Positions 24,252 through 33,060 of a stretch of DNA of 64,000 nucleotides are shown here, one piece after another (within the stretch, counting starts at the first letter, position 1; every line of letters begins with the position of its first letter). A model generated the notes under the pieces. That model saw only the letters and a program-made list of their open reading frames with translations, searched no databases and was not told the origin of the DNA. The position numbers and the translations under genes are program-made. This stretch comes from Pseudomonas tensinigenes (lineage in GTDB: Bacteria; Pseudomonadota; Gammaproteobacteria; Pseudomonadales; Pseudomonadaceae), in contig NZ_CP077089.1 of assembly GCF_014268445.2 (NCBI RefSeq), positions 4,757,501 through 4,821,500 of the forward strand. The letters run 5' to 3'.

Positions 24252-25664
24252 TTACAACGCCGCGGTGGCAGCGGCCAAAGCGCGACCGAAGATTTCCGCA
24301 ACACGGTCGATTTCGGCAGCAGTAATCACCAGCGGCGGCAGGAAACGCACCACCGCGCCATGCCGGCCGCCCAGTTCCAGAATCAGCCCACGCTTGAGGC
24401 ATTCGCGCTGGACCAGCGGCGCCAGTCGCGCAAACGCCGGCGGATGACCGAGCGCATCCAGTGGGCCGTTCGGCTCGACCAGTTCGACGCCGAGCATCAG
24501 GCCACGACCGCGAATATCGCCCAGTTGCGGGAAGTCGCGCTGCAGGATGCGCAGGTGCTCGCTGAGGCGCTCGCCCATGGCAGCAGCGTGTTCACAGACC
24601 TTGTGCTCAACCAGATAACGCATCACCGCAGAACCTGCCGCCATGGCCATCTGATTGCCACGGAACGTGCCGGCGTGCGCGCCCGGTTGCCAGGTGTCGA
24701 GCCAGTCGCGATAGACCACCACGGCCAACGGCAGGCTGCCGCCGATGGCTTTGGACAACACCACCACATCCGGGGTGATGCCGGCGTGTTCGAAGGCAAA
24801 CATTTTGCCGGTGCGGGCGAAACCGCTCTGGATCTCGTCGACGATCAGCGCCACACCGGCCTTCTCGGTGATCCGGCGCAAGCCGCGCAACCACTCGATG
24901 TCCGCCGGAATCACCCCGCCCTCGCCCTGCACCGCTTCGACGATCACCGCTGCGGGCAATTGCACGCCGGCTTCGGGATCGTTGAGCAGGTTTTCCAGGT
25001 AACTCAGGTTAGCCTTCACGCCTGCTGCGCCACCGAGGCCGAACGGGCAGCGGTAGTCATACGGGAACGGCATGAACTGCACGCCATTGCTGAGCAAGGC
25101 GCCCAACGGTTTTTTCGGCCCCAGGCTGCCCATCAGGCTCAGCGCGCCTTGGCTCATGCCGTGGTAACCGCCGGAAAACGACAGTACGGTGCTGCGCCCG
25201 GTCGCCGTGCGCACCAGCTTCAACGCGGCTTCCACGGCATCGGTACCGGTCGGGCCGCAGAACTGGATTTTCGCTTGCGCCGCCAGGGCGGGCGGCAGCA
25301 GACCGAACAGATCCTGGACAAACTGATCCTTGACCGGCGTGGTCAGGTCGAGGGTGTGCAGTGGCAATTCATCGGCCAGTACCTGCTGGATCGCTTCGAT
25401 CACCACCGGGTGGTTATGCCCCAGCGCCAGCGTGCCGGCACCGGCCAGACAGTCGATGAAGGTGCGCCCTTCGACGTCTTCGACGTACAGGCCTTTGGCG
25501 CGTTTCAGGGCCAGCGGAATACGTCGTGGATAACTGCGGGCGTTGGATTCCTGTTGAGCCTGACGGGCCAGCAATGGCGATTCACTGAACTGGTACAACG
25601 TTTCGGCCGGCGCCGAAGTAACCCGAGCCGACGACTCTTCGATAAGGCTGGTGGCGACTGACAT
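24252..25664 (-). CDS. pvdH: L-2,4-diaminobutyrate:2-oxoglutarate 4-aminotransferase
   Basis: The 470-residue class III aminotransferase has the residues of the Dab aminotransferase group: [55 protein letters not shown], the PLP lysine in [10 protein letters not shown] (Lys305) and [15 protein letters not shown]. It makes L-2,4-diaminobutyrate from aspartate semialdehyde for the Dab residue of the pyoverdine chromophore. ATG 25664 is set by the start of homology; an upstream in-frame start adds 12 residues. A perfect iron-starvation box lies about 105 bp upstream. Confidence 0.93.
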   Translation of the reverse strand: MSVATSLIEESSARVTSAPAETLYQFSESPLLARQAQQESNARSYPRRIPLALKRAKGLYVEDVEGRTFIDCLAGAGTLALGHNHPVVIEAIQQVLADELPLHTLDLTTPVKDQFVQDLFGLLPPALAAQAKIQFCGPTGTDAVEAALKLVRTATGRSTVLSFSGGYHGMSQGALSLMGSLGPKKPLGALLSNGVQFMPFPYDYRCPFGLGGAAGVKANLSYLENLLNDPEAGVQLPAAVIVEAVQGEGGVIPADIEWLRGLRRITEKAGVALIVDEIQSGFARTGKMFAFEHAGITPDVVVLSKAIGGSLPLAVVVYRDWLDTWQPGAHAGTFRGNQMAMAAGSAVMRYLVEHKVCEHAAAMGERLSEHLRILQRDFPQLGDIRGRGLMLGVELVEPNGPLDALGHPPAFARLAPLVQRECLKRGLILELGGRHGAVVRFLPPLVITAAEIDRVAEIFGRALAAATAAL

Positions 25665-25766
25665 CTCTCGACCCCTCAATTGGCTATGGATAGTGACCAA
25701 AACAGCACACCGGACAGGTGCGCATTCCGATCACGGGGCGCACTTGCAGGTTTTCCTGTTCTGGAA

Positions 25767-25790
25767 ACGCTTAAGGGGCCCGAGGATTTA
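25767..25790 (-). promoter_or_regulatory. PvdS iron-starvation box of pvdH
   Basis: On the minus strand, TAAAT (25790-25786), then 16 bases, then CGT (25769-25767), preceded by GC and followed by T. This is the full TAAAT-N16-CGT pattern recognised by PvdS. It lies just behind the neighbouring GNAT gene stop and directs pvdH-mbtH. Confidence 0.88.
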
Positions 25791-25806
25791 GCCCGTGATC
25801 GAGTTG

Positions 25807-26292
25807 TCAGACCGGCGATGCCAACGGCTTGTGCATGGGCAGGGTCTGCAAGCCTTGGTATTCGAAGGGCGGCGCAGACTCGCGATAACCCAGACGCCGA
25901 TAAAAAGCACGGCCGGTGCGCGTGCTGTTGAGGTCAGCGTGAAGCACTCCGCGAACCCGCAACCAGCCCTCCAGATCCTGCATCAGCGCCCGCCCGACAC
26001 CGCGCCGAAAGGATTCCGGCTGCACGTAACACAACGAAATGTCGCCACCGGCCTGGGCCATGCCGACACCGACCGGTTTGTCCGCCAGCAATGCGATACA
26101 CAGATAGAAGTGCGGGTCGGCGAGCCGGGCACTGATGAAATCGGCGGACTGCTGGCCGATCCAGTCACTGACCAGTGACGGGTGGTTACGGTGATCGAGT
26201 GCACAACCGATGCGGATCGAACGTTCGATGATGCGGCTGATGATACCGGCGTCGGCCAGGATGGCCGGACGAATGCAGATGGGTGCTTCCAT
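25807..26292 (-). CDS. GNAT-family N-acetyltransferase
   Basis: The 161-residue protein has the acetyl-CoA-binding pattern: ISLCYVQPESFRRGVGRALM (motif A with the R-x-x-G-x-G/A loop), then LEGWLRVRGVLHADLNSTRT and RAFYRRLGYRESAPPFEY (motif B). The substrate is unknown. It ends 17 bp short of the pvdH promoter and is on the same strand, so read-through into pvdH is possible. A conserved role in pyoverdine synthesis is not indicated. Confidence 0.88.
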   Translation of the reverse strand: MEAPICIRPAILADAGIISRIIERSIRIGCALDHRNHPSLVSDWIGQQSADFISARLADPHFYLCIALLADKPVGVGMAQAGGDISLCYVQPESFRRGVGRALMQDLEGWLRVRGVLHADLNSTRTGRAFYRRLGYRESAPPFEYQGLQTLPMHKPLASPV

Positions 26293-26400
26293 GGCGCAGT
26301 TCCCTCAATCCATTGAGTCAAAGCTGCGTTGACCTTACCCCCAGGCCAAGCGGATAGCGAACGCCGAGAGGTTACATTTGATGTGCCTGGCGCGATTTCC

Positions 26401-26485
26401 TGTAGGAGCTGCCGAAGGCTGCGATCTTTTGATCTTGATCCTGAAAAACAAAATCAAAAGATCGCAGCCTTCGGCAGCTCCTACA
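26401..26485. repeat. REPIN-like pair (GGAGCTGCC family) with 33-bp perfect arms
   Basis: The arm at 26401-26433 (TGTAGGAGCTGCCGAAGGCT and onward through GATCTTTTGAT) is exactly complementary to 26453-26485. It lies between the dsbS stop and the GNAT gene and could act as a transcript end. A related element sits in the msu operon. Confidence 0.92.
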
Positions 26486-26500
26486 CAGGCTGTGCTGGAA

Positions 26501-27823
26501 TCAGACAGGCTGCAACGGCATGGTCAGTTCGACGCGCAGGCCATCCGGGCGGCTGTCGAAATGCAGCGCGCAGTCGCAACGCTGGACGATCGCCTGGACA
26601 ATCGCCAGGCCAAGGCCGCAACCGGTGCTCTGACCGTTGCGCCAGAAGCGTTGCGTCAGGTGTTGCAGATCATCCGGCGCGATCCCCGGGCCATGGTCGC
26701 GCACAACAAACCGTACGCGGTTGCCAATGGTTTCCAGGCTCAGCTCAACCGCACAATCCTCGTCGGTATGACGCAGGGCGTTGTCGAGCAGATTGCGCAG
26801 CGCCGCAATCGACAGCACGGCTGGCATCTGTAGCGCTGCAGCGGAAAGCTCGGTCGGCAGTTGCAGTTTGATGCGCAGGCGCTCGCCACCCGTGGCGTCT
26901 TGAATCGCCAGGCGTGCCACTTGCTCGGCGCTGCATTGCGAACCGTCATCGAACGACAGACTGCCCTCGACCCGCGCCAGCAACAGTAATTGCTCGAGGG
27001 TGCGATGCAAGCGATCGGCACCCTCCTCGGCCCGCGCCAGCGACTGATCGCGGGCATTGCCGTCGGTCATGCGCGCAACTTGCAGGTGGGTCTTGATCGC
27101 TGTCAGCGGACTGCGCAGCTCATGCGCCGCGTCACCGGTCAAACGGCGCTCACGCTCAATGGTCTTGCCGATACGCTGGAACAACTGATTCTGCGTTTCG
27201 AGCAGCGGCTTCAATTCGCTGGGAAAGGTCTGGATCTGCAACGGCTCGAGCGAGTCGGCGTTGCGCCGCATCAGCGCCTCACGCAGACGGTTGAGCGGCG
27301 CCAGCCCCTGGCCGATGCCCAGCCACAACAGGCACAGGCAGCCGAGCAGCGCCACGCCCACCGGCACCGATGCCGCCAGCAGAATCGACATGTTCAGGGC
27401 TTCGCGCTCGATCTGCCGATCCGCGGTGGTAATCCGCACATCGCCGCGGGCCAGGGTGAAGCTGCGCCACGGTGCTCCGTCGATCATCTGGTCATGGAAG
27501 CCCATCTTCTCGGCTTCCAGCGCCTGTTCGGGATTGTTGTGGCTGCGCGCGAGAATTTCCCCGCGCAACGAACTGACCTGACAGGCCATGCCGCCGGGGA
27601 TATTCAGTTGCTCGGCACTGAAGTGGGTGCCCTCGCCTTTGCTCGGCAGTGTCGGCAACTGTTCCAGCAGCCCGGCGACCATGCGCGCCGACGCCACCAG
27701 ACGCTGGTCGAGGGAAAACATCATCTGATTGCGCAGGTCACTGAGCATCCAGGCCGCCGCCAACGCCCAGATCAGCGCAAACGCAGCGCCGAGGGTCAGG
27801 CTCAGGCGCAGTCGCAGGCTCAT
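26501..27823 (-). CDS. dsbS: sensor histidine kinase, DsbS type
   Basis: The roughly 440-residue kinase has two membrane helices (about 8-30 and 150-172) around a periplasmic loop, a HAMP-like segment, the phospho-acceptor H-box GDAAHELRSPLTAIKTHL, N-box LRNLLDNALRHT, and DHGPGIAPDD and GLGLAIVQAIV ATP-binding boxes. The periplasmic loop has one Cys (IPGGMACQVSS), at 81 or 82 depending on the start. As I recall, the Cu(I)-sensing residue of P. aeruginosa DsbS is a Cys at about this position. The gene overlaps the regulator stop (TGATG); a GTG one codon earlier is possible. The cluster matches PA2480-PA2476. Confidence 0.85.
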   Translation of the reverse strand: MSLRLRLSLTLGAAFALIWALAAAWMLSDLRNQMMFSLDQRLVASARMVAGLLEQLPTLPSKGEGTHFSAEQLNIPGGMACQVSSLRGEILARSHNNPEQALEAEKMGFHDQMIDGAPWRSFTLARGDVRITTADRQIEREALNMSILLAASVPVGVALLGCLCLLWLGIGQGLAPLNRLREALMRRNADSLEPLQIQTFPSELKPLLETQNQLFQRIGKTIERERRLTGDAAHELRSPLTAIKTHLQVARMTDGNARDQSLARAEEGADRLHRTLEQLLLLARVEGSLSFDDGSQCSAEQVARLAIQDATGGERLRIKLQLPTELSAAALQMPAVLSIAALRNLLDNALRHTDEDCAVELSLETIGNRVRFVVRDHGPGIAPDDLQHLTQRFWRNGQSTGCGLGLAIVQAIVQRCDCALHFDSRPDGLRVELTMPLQPV

Positions 27824-28503
27824 CACTTGTCTTGCTCTCCAGCGTCGGCCGGGCCGAGGCGATAGCCCAGACCGCGCACGGTTTCGACGATGCCTTTGCC
27901 CAGTTTGCTGCGCAGGTGATGGATGTGCACGTTCAGCGCGTTGCTTTCCAGTTCATCGTTGAAGCCGTAGACACTGTCCTTCAACTGCTCGGTGGACAGC
28001 ACCCGGCCACGATTGTGCAGCAGCGCCTGCAACAGCGATTGCTCGCGGCGCGACAGGTCCACCGGTTGCCCGGCCAGCATGGTTTCACGACTGCTCGGGT
28101 CGTAGGTCAGCGCGCCGTGCTCGATCAGGTTGACGCTGCGCCCGGCAACCCGGCGCAACAGGGTTTGCAGACGGGCGAACAGTTCACGCAGATCGAACGG
28201 CTTGAGCAGGTAATCGTCGGCCCCGGCCTGCAAGCCATCGACACGGTCGGTCACCGAGTCGCGCGCGGTCAGGATCAGCACCGGAATTTCCAGGCCGCTC
28301 TGCCGCAATTGTTGCAGCAACTTGAGGCCATCTTCGTCGGGCAGGCCGAGATCGAGCACCATCACGTCGAATTCGGCGACCTTGAGCATCGCCCGCGCTT
28401 TCGATGCAGTGTTGACGTGCTCGACGGTCAAACCCTGAGCCGTAAGACCGGCAACGATGCCACTGGCAATCAGCTCATCGTCTTCGCAAACCAGTACGTG
28501 CAT
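27823..28503 (-). CDS. dsbR: OmpR/PmrA-family response regulator, DsbR type
   Basis: The 226-residue regulator has a receiver domain (acidic pocket EDDE at 7-10, phospho-Asp in VMVLDLGLPDEDG, Thr in LILTARD, Lys in LLKPFD) and a winged-helix C-terminus (SRREQSLLQALLHNRGRVLS, SNALNVHIHHLRSKLG and TVRGLGYRLG) of the PmrA/QseB branch. That branch binds hexamer direct repeats 11 bp apart. Such repeats occur 42 bp upstream of its own start and upstream of dsbD, supporting autoregulation and control of the dsb genes. Confidence 0.88.
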   Translation of the reverse strand: MHVLVCEDDELIASGIVAGLTAQGLTVEHVNTASKARAMLKVAEFDVMVLDLGLPDEDGLKLLQQLRQSGLEIPVLILTARDSVTDRVDGLQAGADDYLLKPFDLRELFARLQTLLRRVAGRSVNLIEHGALTYDPSSRETMLAGQPVDLSRREQSLLQALLHNRGRVLSTEQLKDSVYGFNDELESNALNVHIHHLRSKLGKGIVETVRGLGYRLGPADAGEQDK

Positions 28504-28544
28504 GGGTGCTCCGTGGATAAAAAAGGCGAGTGAAGCAGGCGAGG

Positions 28545-28561
28545 ATTAAGCGGCAATTATG
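28545..28561 (-). promoter_or_regulatory. candidate DsbR site upstream of dsbRS
   Basis: On the minus strand CATAAT (28561-28556), five bases, CTTAAT (28550-28545): hexamers with an 11-bp period, as in PmrA boxes (HTTAAK-N5-HTTAAK), with one mismatch. It lies about 42 bp upstream of the dsbR start. The rest of 28504-28741 is AT-rich, without a clear sigma-70 promoter. Confidence 0.6.
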
Positions 28562-28741
28562 ACCGTCACCGGTGTTTACGCAAAGCCGGGCAAAAACATC
28601 GGGGCGCCACCTGACGCTGGGACTCACTCGGCTCTGAAACTTTCCCACTAATAAAGAAACACTTTCTCCCTATGTAGTAACCCTTCGATCATTTAGTTTT
28701 CGACCGGTAAACACCAACAACTTTAAAGGGACTTAATAAAC

Positions 28742-29434
28742 ATGCCTAACCTAACAAACTTCGTCGCGATCGATTGGCGTTCCGGTCCTGATCGTATTTA
28801 TTTCTTCTTCAAGGACAGCAACACCTATTCCCGATTCGATATCGGTGACAATAAGGTATCCGCCAACTACCCGGCATTGGTCGGCGGTAACTGGGACAGC
28901 TTTGGCCCCCATGCCAAAGACTTGCGTTTCGGACTGACAACCACTTCATTCGGCTGGAACACCTCGTCCGATGAAGATATTGCCTGGTTGTTCTTCTATC
29001 AGGGAACCACACCCGTGGTGTGTAAATACAACCAGGACGAGGACAAGGTCGATGCCTTCTATAAAGTTGCCGATTCGATCTGGAAGCCGATACTGCCCTA
29101 CTTCGACAAGATCATCGCCGGTACCTGGTTCCAACTGACCGGTCAGCCGTTTCTGTTCAGGTTCATCCTGAACGACGGACACTATCTATCGTTTAACTAC
29201 AAGGCAAAGACCCTGACTTACAAATCCTTCGGAGATTATCAACTTGGGGCTCTGAAACCGTACAAGGACCGCATCATCACGGCAGCGCAAAATGACCGGA
29301 CTTTCGCCGACAGCTACTGGTACATTTTCCTGACCGACAACCAATACCTGACTTACAACATTCAGTCCGACCGTCTGGTCTCCGGCCCGCAAACCATCAA
29401 TGACCAGAACTGGCCAGGACTGCTGCGCGGCTGA
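28742..29434 (+). CDS. four-repeat hemopexin-like protein, no signal peptide
   Basis: The 230-residue protein consists of four repeats of about 55 residues, each with an aromatic-rich strand: IYFFFKDSNTYSRFDIGDNK, WLFFYQGTTPVVCKYNQDED, LFRFILNDGHYLSFNYKAKT and YWYIFLTDNQYLTYNIQSDR, each followed by an xYPxLVGGNW/NWPGLL-type turn. This is the pattern of a hemopexin four-bladed propeller. No signal peptide or membrane helix is seen. Base composition is less GC-rich than its neighbours. AAGGGA lies about 10 bases before ATG. It lies between dsbR and dsbD, a pair that is contiguous in P. aeruginosa. Haem or polyamine binding is possible but unproven. Confidence 0.75.
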   Translation: MPNLTNFVAIDWRSGPDRIYFFFKDSNTYSRFDIGDNKVSANYPALVGGNWDSFGPHAKDLRFGLTTTSFGWNTSSDEDIAWLFFYQGTTPVVCKYNQDEDKVDAFYKVADSIWKPILPYFDKIIAGTWFQLTGQPFLFRFILNDGHYLSFNYKAKTLTYKSFGDYQLGALKPYKDRIITAAQNDRTFADSYWYIFLTDNQYLTYNIQSDRLVSGPQTINDQNWPGLLRG

Positions 29435-29465
29435 TTGGCCGAAACCGGAGGGCCTTGTAGGATAG

Positions 29466-29483
29466 GGTTAATTATCGGTTAAT
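29466..29483 (+). promoter_or_regulatory. candidate DsbR operator upstream of dsbD
   Basis: GGTTAAT at 29466-29472 and again at 29477-29483: GTTAAT-N5-GTTAAT with an exact 11-bp period, the arrangement recognised by PmrA/QseB-type regulators at the -35 region. CATTCT near 29493-29498 could be the -10. The dsbD start codon follows at 29532. Confidence 0.7.
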
Positions 29484-29531
29484 CGCCGCCGCCCATTCTG
29501 CACCTCACTTGCACAGGGACAAGGCTCCTCC

Positions 29532-31265
29532 ATGCGTCATTTTTTTCTCTTTTTTGCTCTGCTGATTTCCAGCCTGGCCCAGGCCGGGAACAATCCATTT
29601 GATACCAAACCGGAGTTTCTGCCGGTCGACAAGGCGTTCGTGCTCACCTCCGAACGTCTGGAATCCGGTGAAACCCAGTTGTTCTGGCAAATCACCGACG
29701 GCTATTACCTGTATCAGAAACGCTTGAAATTCGATGGACTGAGCGCGCAGCAGCAGCCCGAGCTGCCTGAAGGCGAGTCCCACAGCGACGAGTTCTTCGG
29801 TGAACAACCGGTCTATCGCCAGGGGCTGGAAGTGAAAATTCCGGCAACCGCCACAGGCCAGATCAAGGTCAGCTATCAGGGCTGTGCCGACGCGGGGCTG
29901 TGCTATCCGCCGCAAACCCGGGTGATTGACCTGGGCGGCAAGGCCGCGGTGGCCGCAGGTGCAGAAGCACCCGATCAGGCCTTGGCCAGCAGCCTGCAAC
30001 AACGGGCGCTGGGCTGGAGCCTGCTGGTGTTTTTCGGCCTCGGGCTGTTGCTGGCCTTCACCCCATGCACATTGCCGATGTTGCCGATTCTGGCCGGCAT
30101 GGTGGTCGGCAGTGGTGCCACCCCGCGTCGCGGTTTCGCGCTGGCCGGTAGTTATGTGATCTGCATGGCGCTGGTGTATGCGGCGATGGGTGTGATTGCG
30201 GCGCTACTCGGCGCGAATCTGCAGGCGTGGTTGCAGAATCCGTGGCTGCTCGGCACGTTTGCCGCGATCTTCGTGGTGCTGGCCTTGCCGATGTTCGGTT
30301 TCTTTGAACTGCAACTGCCGGTGGCCCTGCGTGATCGCCTGGAACACGCCTCGCGCAGTCGCAGCGGTGGCAGCCTGATCGGCGCCGGGGTGCTCGGTGC
30401 CTTGTCCGGTCTGCTGGTCGGCCCATGCATGACCGCGCCGCTGGCCGGTGCATTGCTGTATATCGCGCAGAGCGGCAACGCGCTGCACGGTGGCTTGATC
30501 CTGTTCTCGCTGGGCATCGGCATTGGTGTGCCGTTGCTGTTGCTGGTGACCGTGGGCAATCGCTTCCTGCCCAAACCCGGCGCCTGGATGAACCTGCTCA
30601 AAGGCGTGTTCGGTTTCCTCTTCCTCGCCACCGCGCTGTTGATGCTGCGTCCAGTGCTGGATGCTTCGTTGTGGCTGGGCCTGTGCGGTGCACTGTTATT
30701 GATCGCCGCGTTTTGCGCCTGGAAACAGTCCGAAGGTTTTGGCCGCGTTGCCCAGTTGTTCGGCGCCAGTTCGTTGTTGCTCGGGCTGTGGGGCAGTTTG
30801 CTGGTGATTGGTGCGGCAGGCGGCAGCGATGATCCGTATCAGCCTTTGCAGGTTTACAGCGCCGGCCGCGCCAGCGCAGCGCAGCCATTGGCGCATGACG
30901 CGTTCACCACGATCAAGGAGCCGGCGGCGCTGCAACGCGAACTCGATGCCGCCAAAGCTCAGGGTCAGTGGGTGCTGCTCGATTACTACGCCGACTGGTG
31001 CGTGTCGTGCAAGGTCATGGAGAAGCAGGTGTTCGGCAAGGACAAGGTCATGCAAACGTTGAGTGACGTACGCCTGCTGCGCCTCGATGTCACTGCCGAC
31101 AATGCCGCCAGCCGTGAATTGCTCAGCCGCTACAAAGTGCCGGGGCCACCGAGCTTCGTCTGGATCGGCACGGATGGCGAAGAACGCCGCAGCCAGCGCA
31201 TCACCGGCGAAGTCGATGCCGATACATTCCTGCAACGCTGGGCTACCACCCGGGAAGCTAATTAA
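29532..31265 (+). CDS. dsbD: thiol:disulfide interchange protein DsbD (second type)
   Basis: The 577-residue protein has all three DsbD parts: a signal peptide and periplasmic alpha domain with the Cys pair GCADAGLCYPPQ; an eight-helix membrane domain with TPCTLPMLPIL and VGPCMTAPLAGA; and a C-terminal thioredoxin domain with DWCVSCKVME. It carries electrons from cytosolic thioredoxin to periplasmic acceptors such as the downstream TlpA- and DsbG-like proteins. The dsbD stop overlaps the next start (TAATG). It corresponds to PA2478. Confidence 0.92.
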   Translation: MRHFFLFFALLISSLAQAGNNPFDTKPEFLPVDKAFVLTSERLESGETQLFWQITDGYYLYQKRLKFDGLSAQQQPELPEGESHSDEFFGEQPVYRQGLEVKIPATATGQIKVSYQGCADAGLCYPPQTRVIDLGGKAAVAAGAEAPDQALASSLQQRALGWSLLVFFGLGLLLAFTPCTLPMLPILAGMVVGSGATPRRGFALAGSYVICMALVYAAMGVIAALLGANLQAWLQNPWLLGTFAAIFVVLALPMFGFFELQLPVALRDRLEHASRSRSGGSLIGAGVLGALSGLLVGPCMTAPLAGALLYIAQSGNALHGGLILFSLGIGIGVPLLLLVTVGNRFLPKPGAWMNLLKGVFGFLFLATALLMLRPVLDASLWLGLCGALLLIAAFCAWKQSEGFGRVAQLFGASSLLLGLWGSLLVIGAAGGSDDPYQPLQVYSAGRASAAQPLAHDAFTTIKEPAALQRELDAAKAQGQWVLLDYYADWCVSCKVMEKQVFGKDKVMQTLSDVRLLRLDVTADNAASRELLSRYKVPGPPSFVWIGTDGEERRSQRITGEVDADTFLQRWATTREAN

Positions 31266-32146
31266 TGCTGACTTTGACCCTCGGCACATTCGCCATCGCC
31301 CTCAACCACCTGCTGCTGATCAGTGCCCTGGCGCTGGCGACCTTTGTCGGCTGGCGGGTGGCCAAACGTGGCGGCGATAACCCCGAGTCGGCATTGTTCA
31401 GTCTGTTTCTGCTGGGCATGCTCGCGGCGCGGATTGCCTTCGTGGTGCTGTACTGGTCGCACTATCGCAATGACCCGTGGCAGATCATTGATTTGCGTGA
31501 CGGTGGTTTCCTCGCCTGGCCGGGCGTGATCGTGCTGCTGCTGGTGGCGCTGTATCGCGGCTGGCGCCGACCGGGCTTGCGTCGCCCGCTGGGTTTTGGT
31601 GTGGCCAGCGGTGTGGCGTTCTGGCTGTTGGCGACGCTGTCGCTGAATATCTATGAACAAGGCACCCGGCTGCCGGACATCTCCCTGCGCAATGCGGCGG
31701 GGGAAACCATCCAGCTCAGCGACTATCAGGGCGGCCCGCTGGTGATCAATCTGTGGGCGACCTGGTGCCCGCCATGCCGGCGCGAAATGCCAGTCCTGGA
31801 GAATGCCCAGCAACAACGTCCGGACTTGACCTTCCTGTTCGTCAATCAGGCCGAAAGCATGCAAAGCGTGGCGACATTTCTCGAAACCCAAGGCCTGAGC
31901 CTGAACAACGTGCTGTTCGACCGCAGCGGCCGGCTGGGTCAGGCCGTCGGTTCCATGGCCCTGCCGACTACGCTGTTCTACAGCCCTGACGGTAGGCTGC
32001 TGAGCAGTCACCTGGGCGAGTTATCCAACGCCAGCCTGGCGCGCGCCCTGGAAAACTTCGACACCCCGACACCGAATTCGAACCCGGCCACTGCTCCGGC
32101 CACCTCTGCAAGGAAACTGCCATGCCCCGCCTCCGCCACCTGCTGA
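31265..32146 (+). CDS. TlpA/DsbE-like thiol-disulfide oxidoreductase with N-terminal membrane domain
   Basis: The 293-residue protein begins with about four membrane helices (1-120) that resemble the start of a prolipoprotein diacylglyceryl transferase, and continues with a periplasmic TlpA domain: ISLRNAAGETIQLSDYQGGP, INLWATWCPPCRREMPVL (CPPC active site) and a cis-Pro in SMALPTTLFY. The C-terminal 25 residues overlap the dsbG start and may be read-through of low content. It would reduce periplasmic disulfides with electrons from DsbD. In the P. aeruginosa cluster this is the dsbE-like gene PA2477. Confidence 0.88.
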   Translation: MLTLTLGTFAIALNHLLLISALALATFVGWRVAKRGGDNPESALFSLFLLGMLAARIAFVVLYWSHYRNDPWQIIDLRDGGFLAWPGVIVLLLVALYRGWRRPGLRRPLGFGVASGVAFWLLATLSLNIYEQGTRLPDISLRNAAGETIQLSDYQGGPLVINLWATWCPPCRREMPVLENAQQQRPDLTFLFVNQAESMQSVATFLETQGLSLNNVLFDRSGRLGQAVGSMALPTTLFYSPDGRLLSSHLGELSNASLARALENFDTPTPNSNPATAPATSARKLPCPASATC

Positions 32147-32892
32147 CGCTGACTCTGGGCAGCGCCCTGCTGCACTTGCCGTCAGTGCAGGCCGCTGAAG
32201 AATTGCCTGCGGCGATCAAGCAGATCGAAGCCAAAGGCGCGAAAATCGTCGGCCAGTTCGACGCCCCCGATGGTTTGCGTGGTTATGCGGCGCAGTATCA
32301 GAATCGCGGCATGGCGCTGTACCTGACCCCGGATGGCAAACACGTGATTCTCGGCAATATGTACGACGCCGACGGCAAAGACCTGAGCAGCGAGCCGCTG
32401 CAAAAAATGGTGTATGCGCCGATGGCCAAGGAAGTCTGGGCCAAGTTCGAGGCGAGCAACTGGATTCAGGACGGCAACAAGGATGCACCGCGCACCGTGT
32501 ACCTGTTCAGCGATCCGAACTGCCCTTACTGCAACATGTTCTGGGAACAGGCGCGGCCGTGGGTGAAATCCGGCAAGGTGCAACTGCGGCACATCATGGT
32601 CGGCATCATTCGTGAAGACAGCCCGGGCAAATCGGCCGCGTTGCTCGCTGCGAAGGATCCGGCCAAGGCCCTGGAAGATCACGAAAAGGCTGGCAAGGGC
32701 AGCTCGCTCAAAGCCTTGAAAGAGATTCCGGTGGCCGTGCAGAGCAAACTGGCGGCGAACATGCAGTTGATGGAAGACCTGGAGTTGCAGGCCACACCGG
32801 CGATCTTCTACATGGATGACAAGGGTGAGTTGCAACAGCAGCAAGGCGCGCCTTCGCCGGACAAGTTGGTGAAGATTCTCGGGCCTAAGTAG
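32122..32892 (+). CDS. dsbG: thiol:disulfide isomerase DsbG
   Basis: The 256-residue protein has a signal peptide ending SVQAAEE, an N-terminal cystatin-like dimerisation domain (KGAKIVGQFDAPDGLRGYAA), and a DsbA-like catalytic domain with FSDPNCPYCNMFWEQ (CPYC) and the cis-Pro loop LQATPAIFYMDD. DsbG reduces sulfenylated or misbonded Cys in periplasmic proteins and is kept reduced by DsbD. It overlaps the preceding gene by 25 bp. A 13-bp tandem repeat (AAGTAGCTTCGGG) spans its stop codon, near 32886 and 32903. Confidence 0.9.
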   Translation: MPRLRHLLTLTLGSALLHLPSVQAAEELPAAIKQIEAKGAKIVGQFDAPDGLRGYAAQYQNRGMALYLTPDGKHVILGNMYDADGKDLSSEPLQKMVYAPMAKEVWAKFEASNWIQDGNKDAPRTVYLFSDPNCPYCNMFWEQARPWVKSGKVQLRHIMVGIIREDSPGKSAALLAAKDPAKALEDHEKAGKGSSLKALKEIPVAVQSKLAANMQLMEDLELQATPAIFYMDDKGELQQQQGAPSPDKLVKILGPK

Positions 32893-32940
32893 CTTCGGGT
32901 TTTAAGTAGCTTCGGGGTTGTTGGCGCCTGAAATGACGCC

Positions 32941-33030
32941 TTCGCGAGCAGGCTCGCTCCCACAGGGATCGAATGTGTTCACAGTCTCTGTGTTCACTGC
33001 GGTCACTGTGGGAGCGAGCTTGTCTCCGGG
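32941..33030. repeat. REPIN, one arm degenerate
   Basis: An intact TTCGCGAGCAGGCTCGCTCC arm (from 32941) faces a worn copy ending TGTCTCCGG (about 33006-33030). The element separates dsbG from the convergent alpha/beta hydrolase. Confidence 0.75.
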
Positions 33031-33060
33031 CGGCGTTCCGACGAAGAACGGTCACCCGGT

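Noticed and set aside
24192..25661. 489-codon frame opposite pvdH
   Set aside because: Antisense shadow of the aminotransferase; starts in the mbtH-pvdH gap without a ribosome-binding site.
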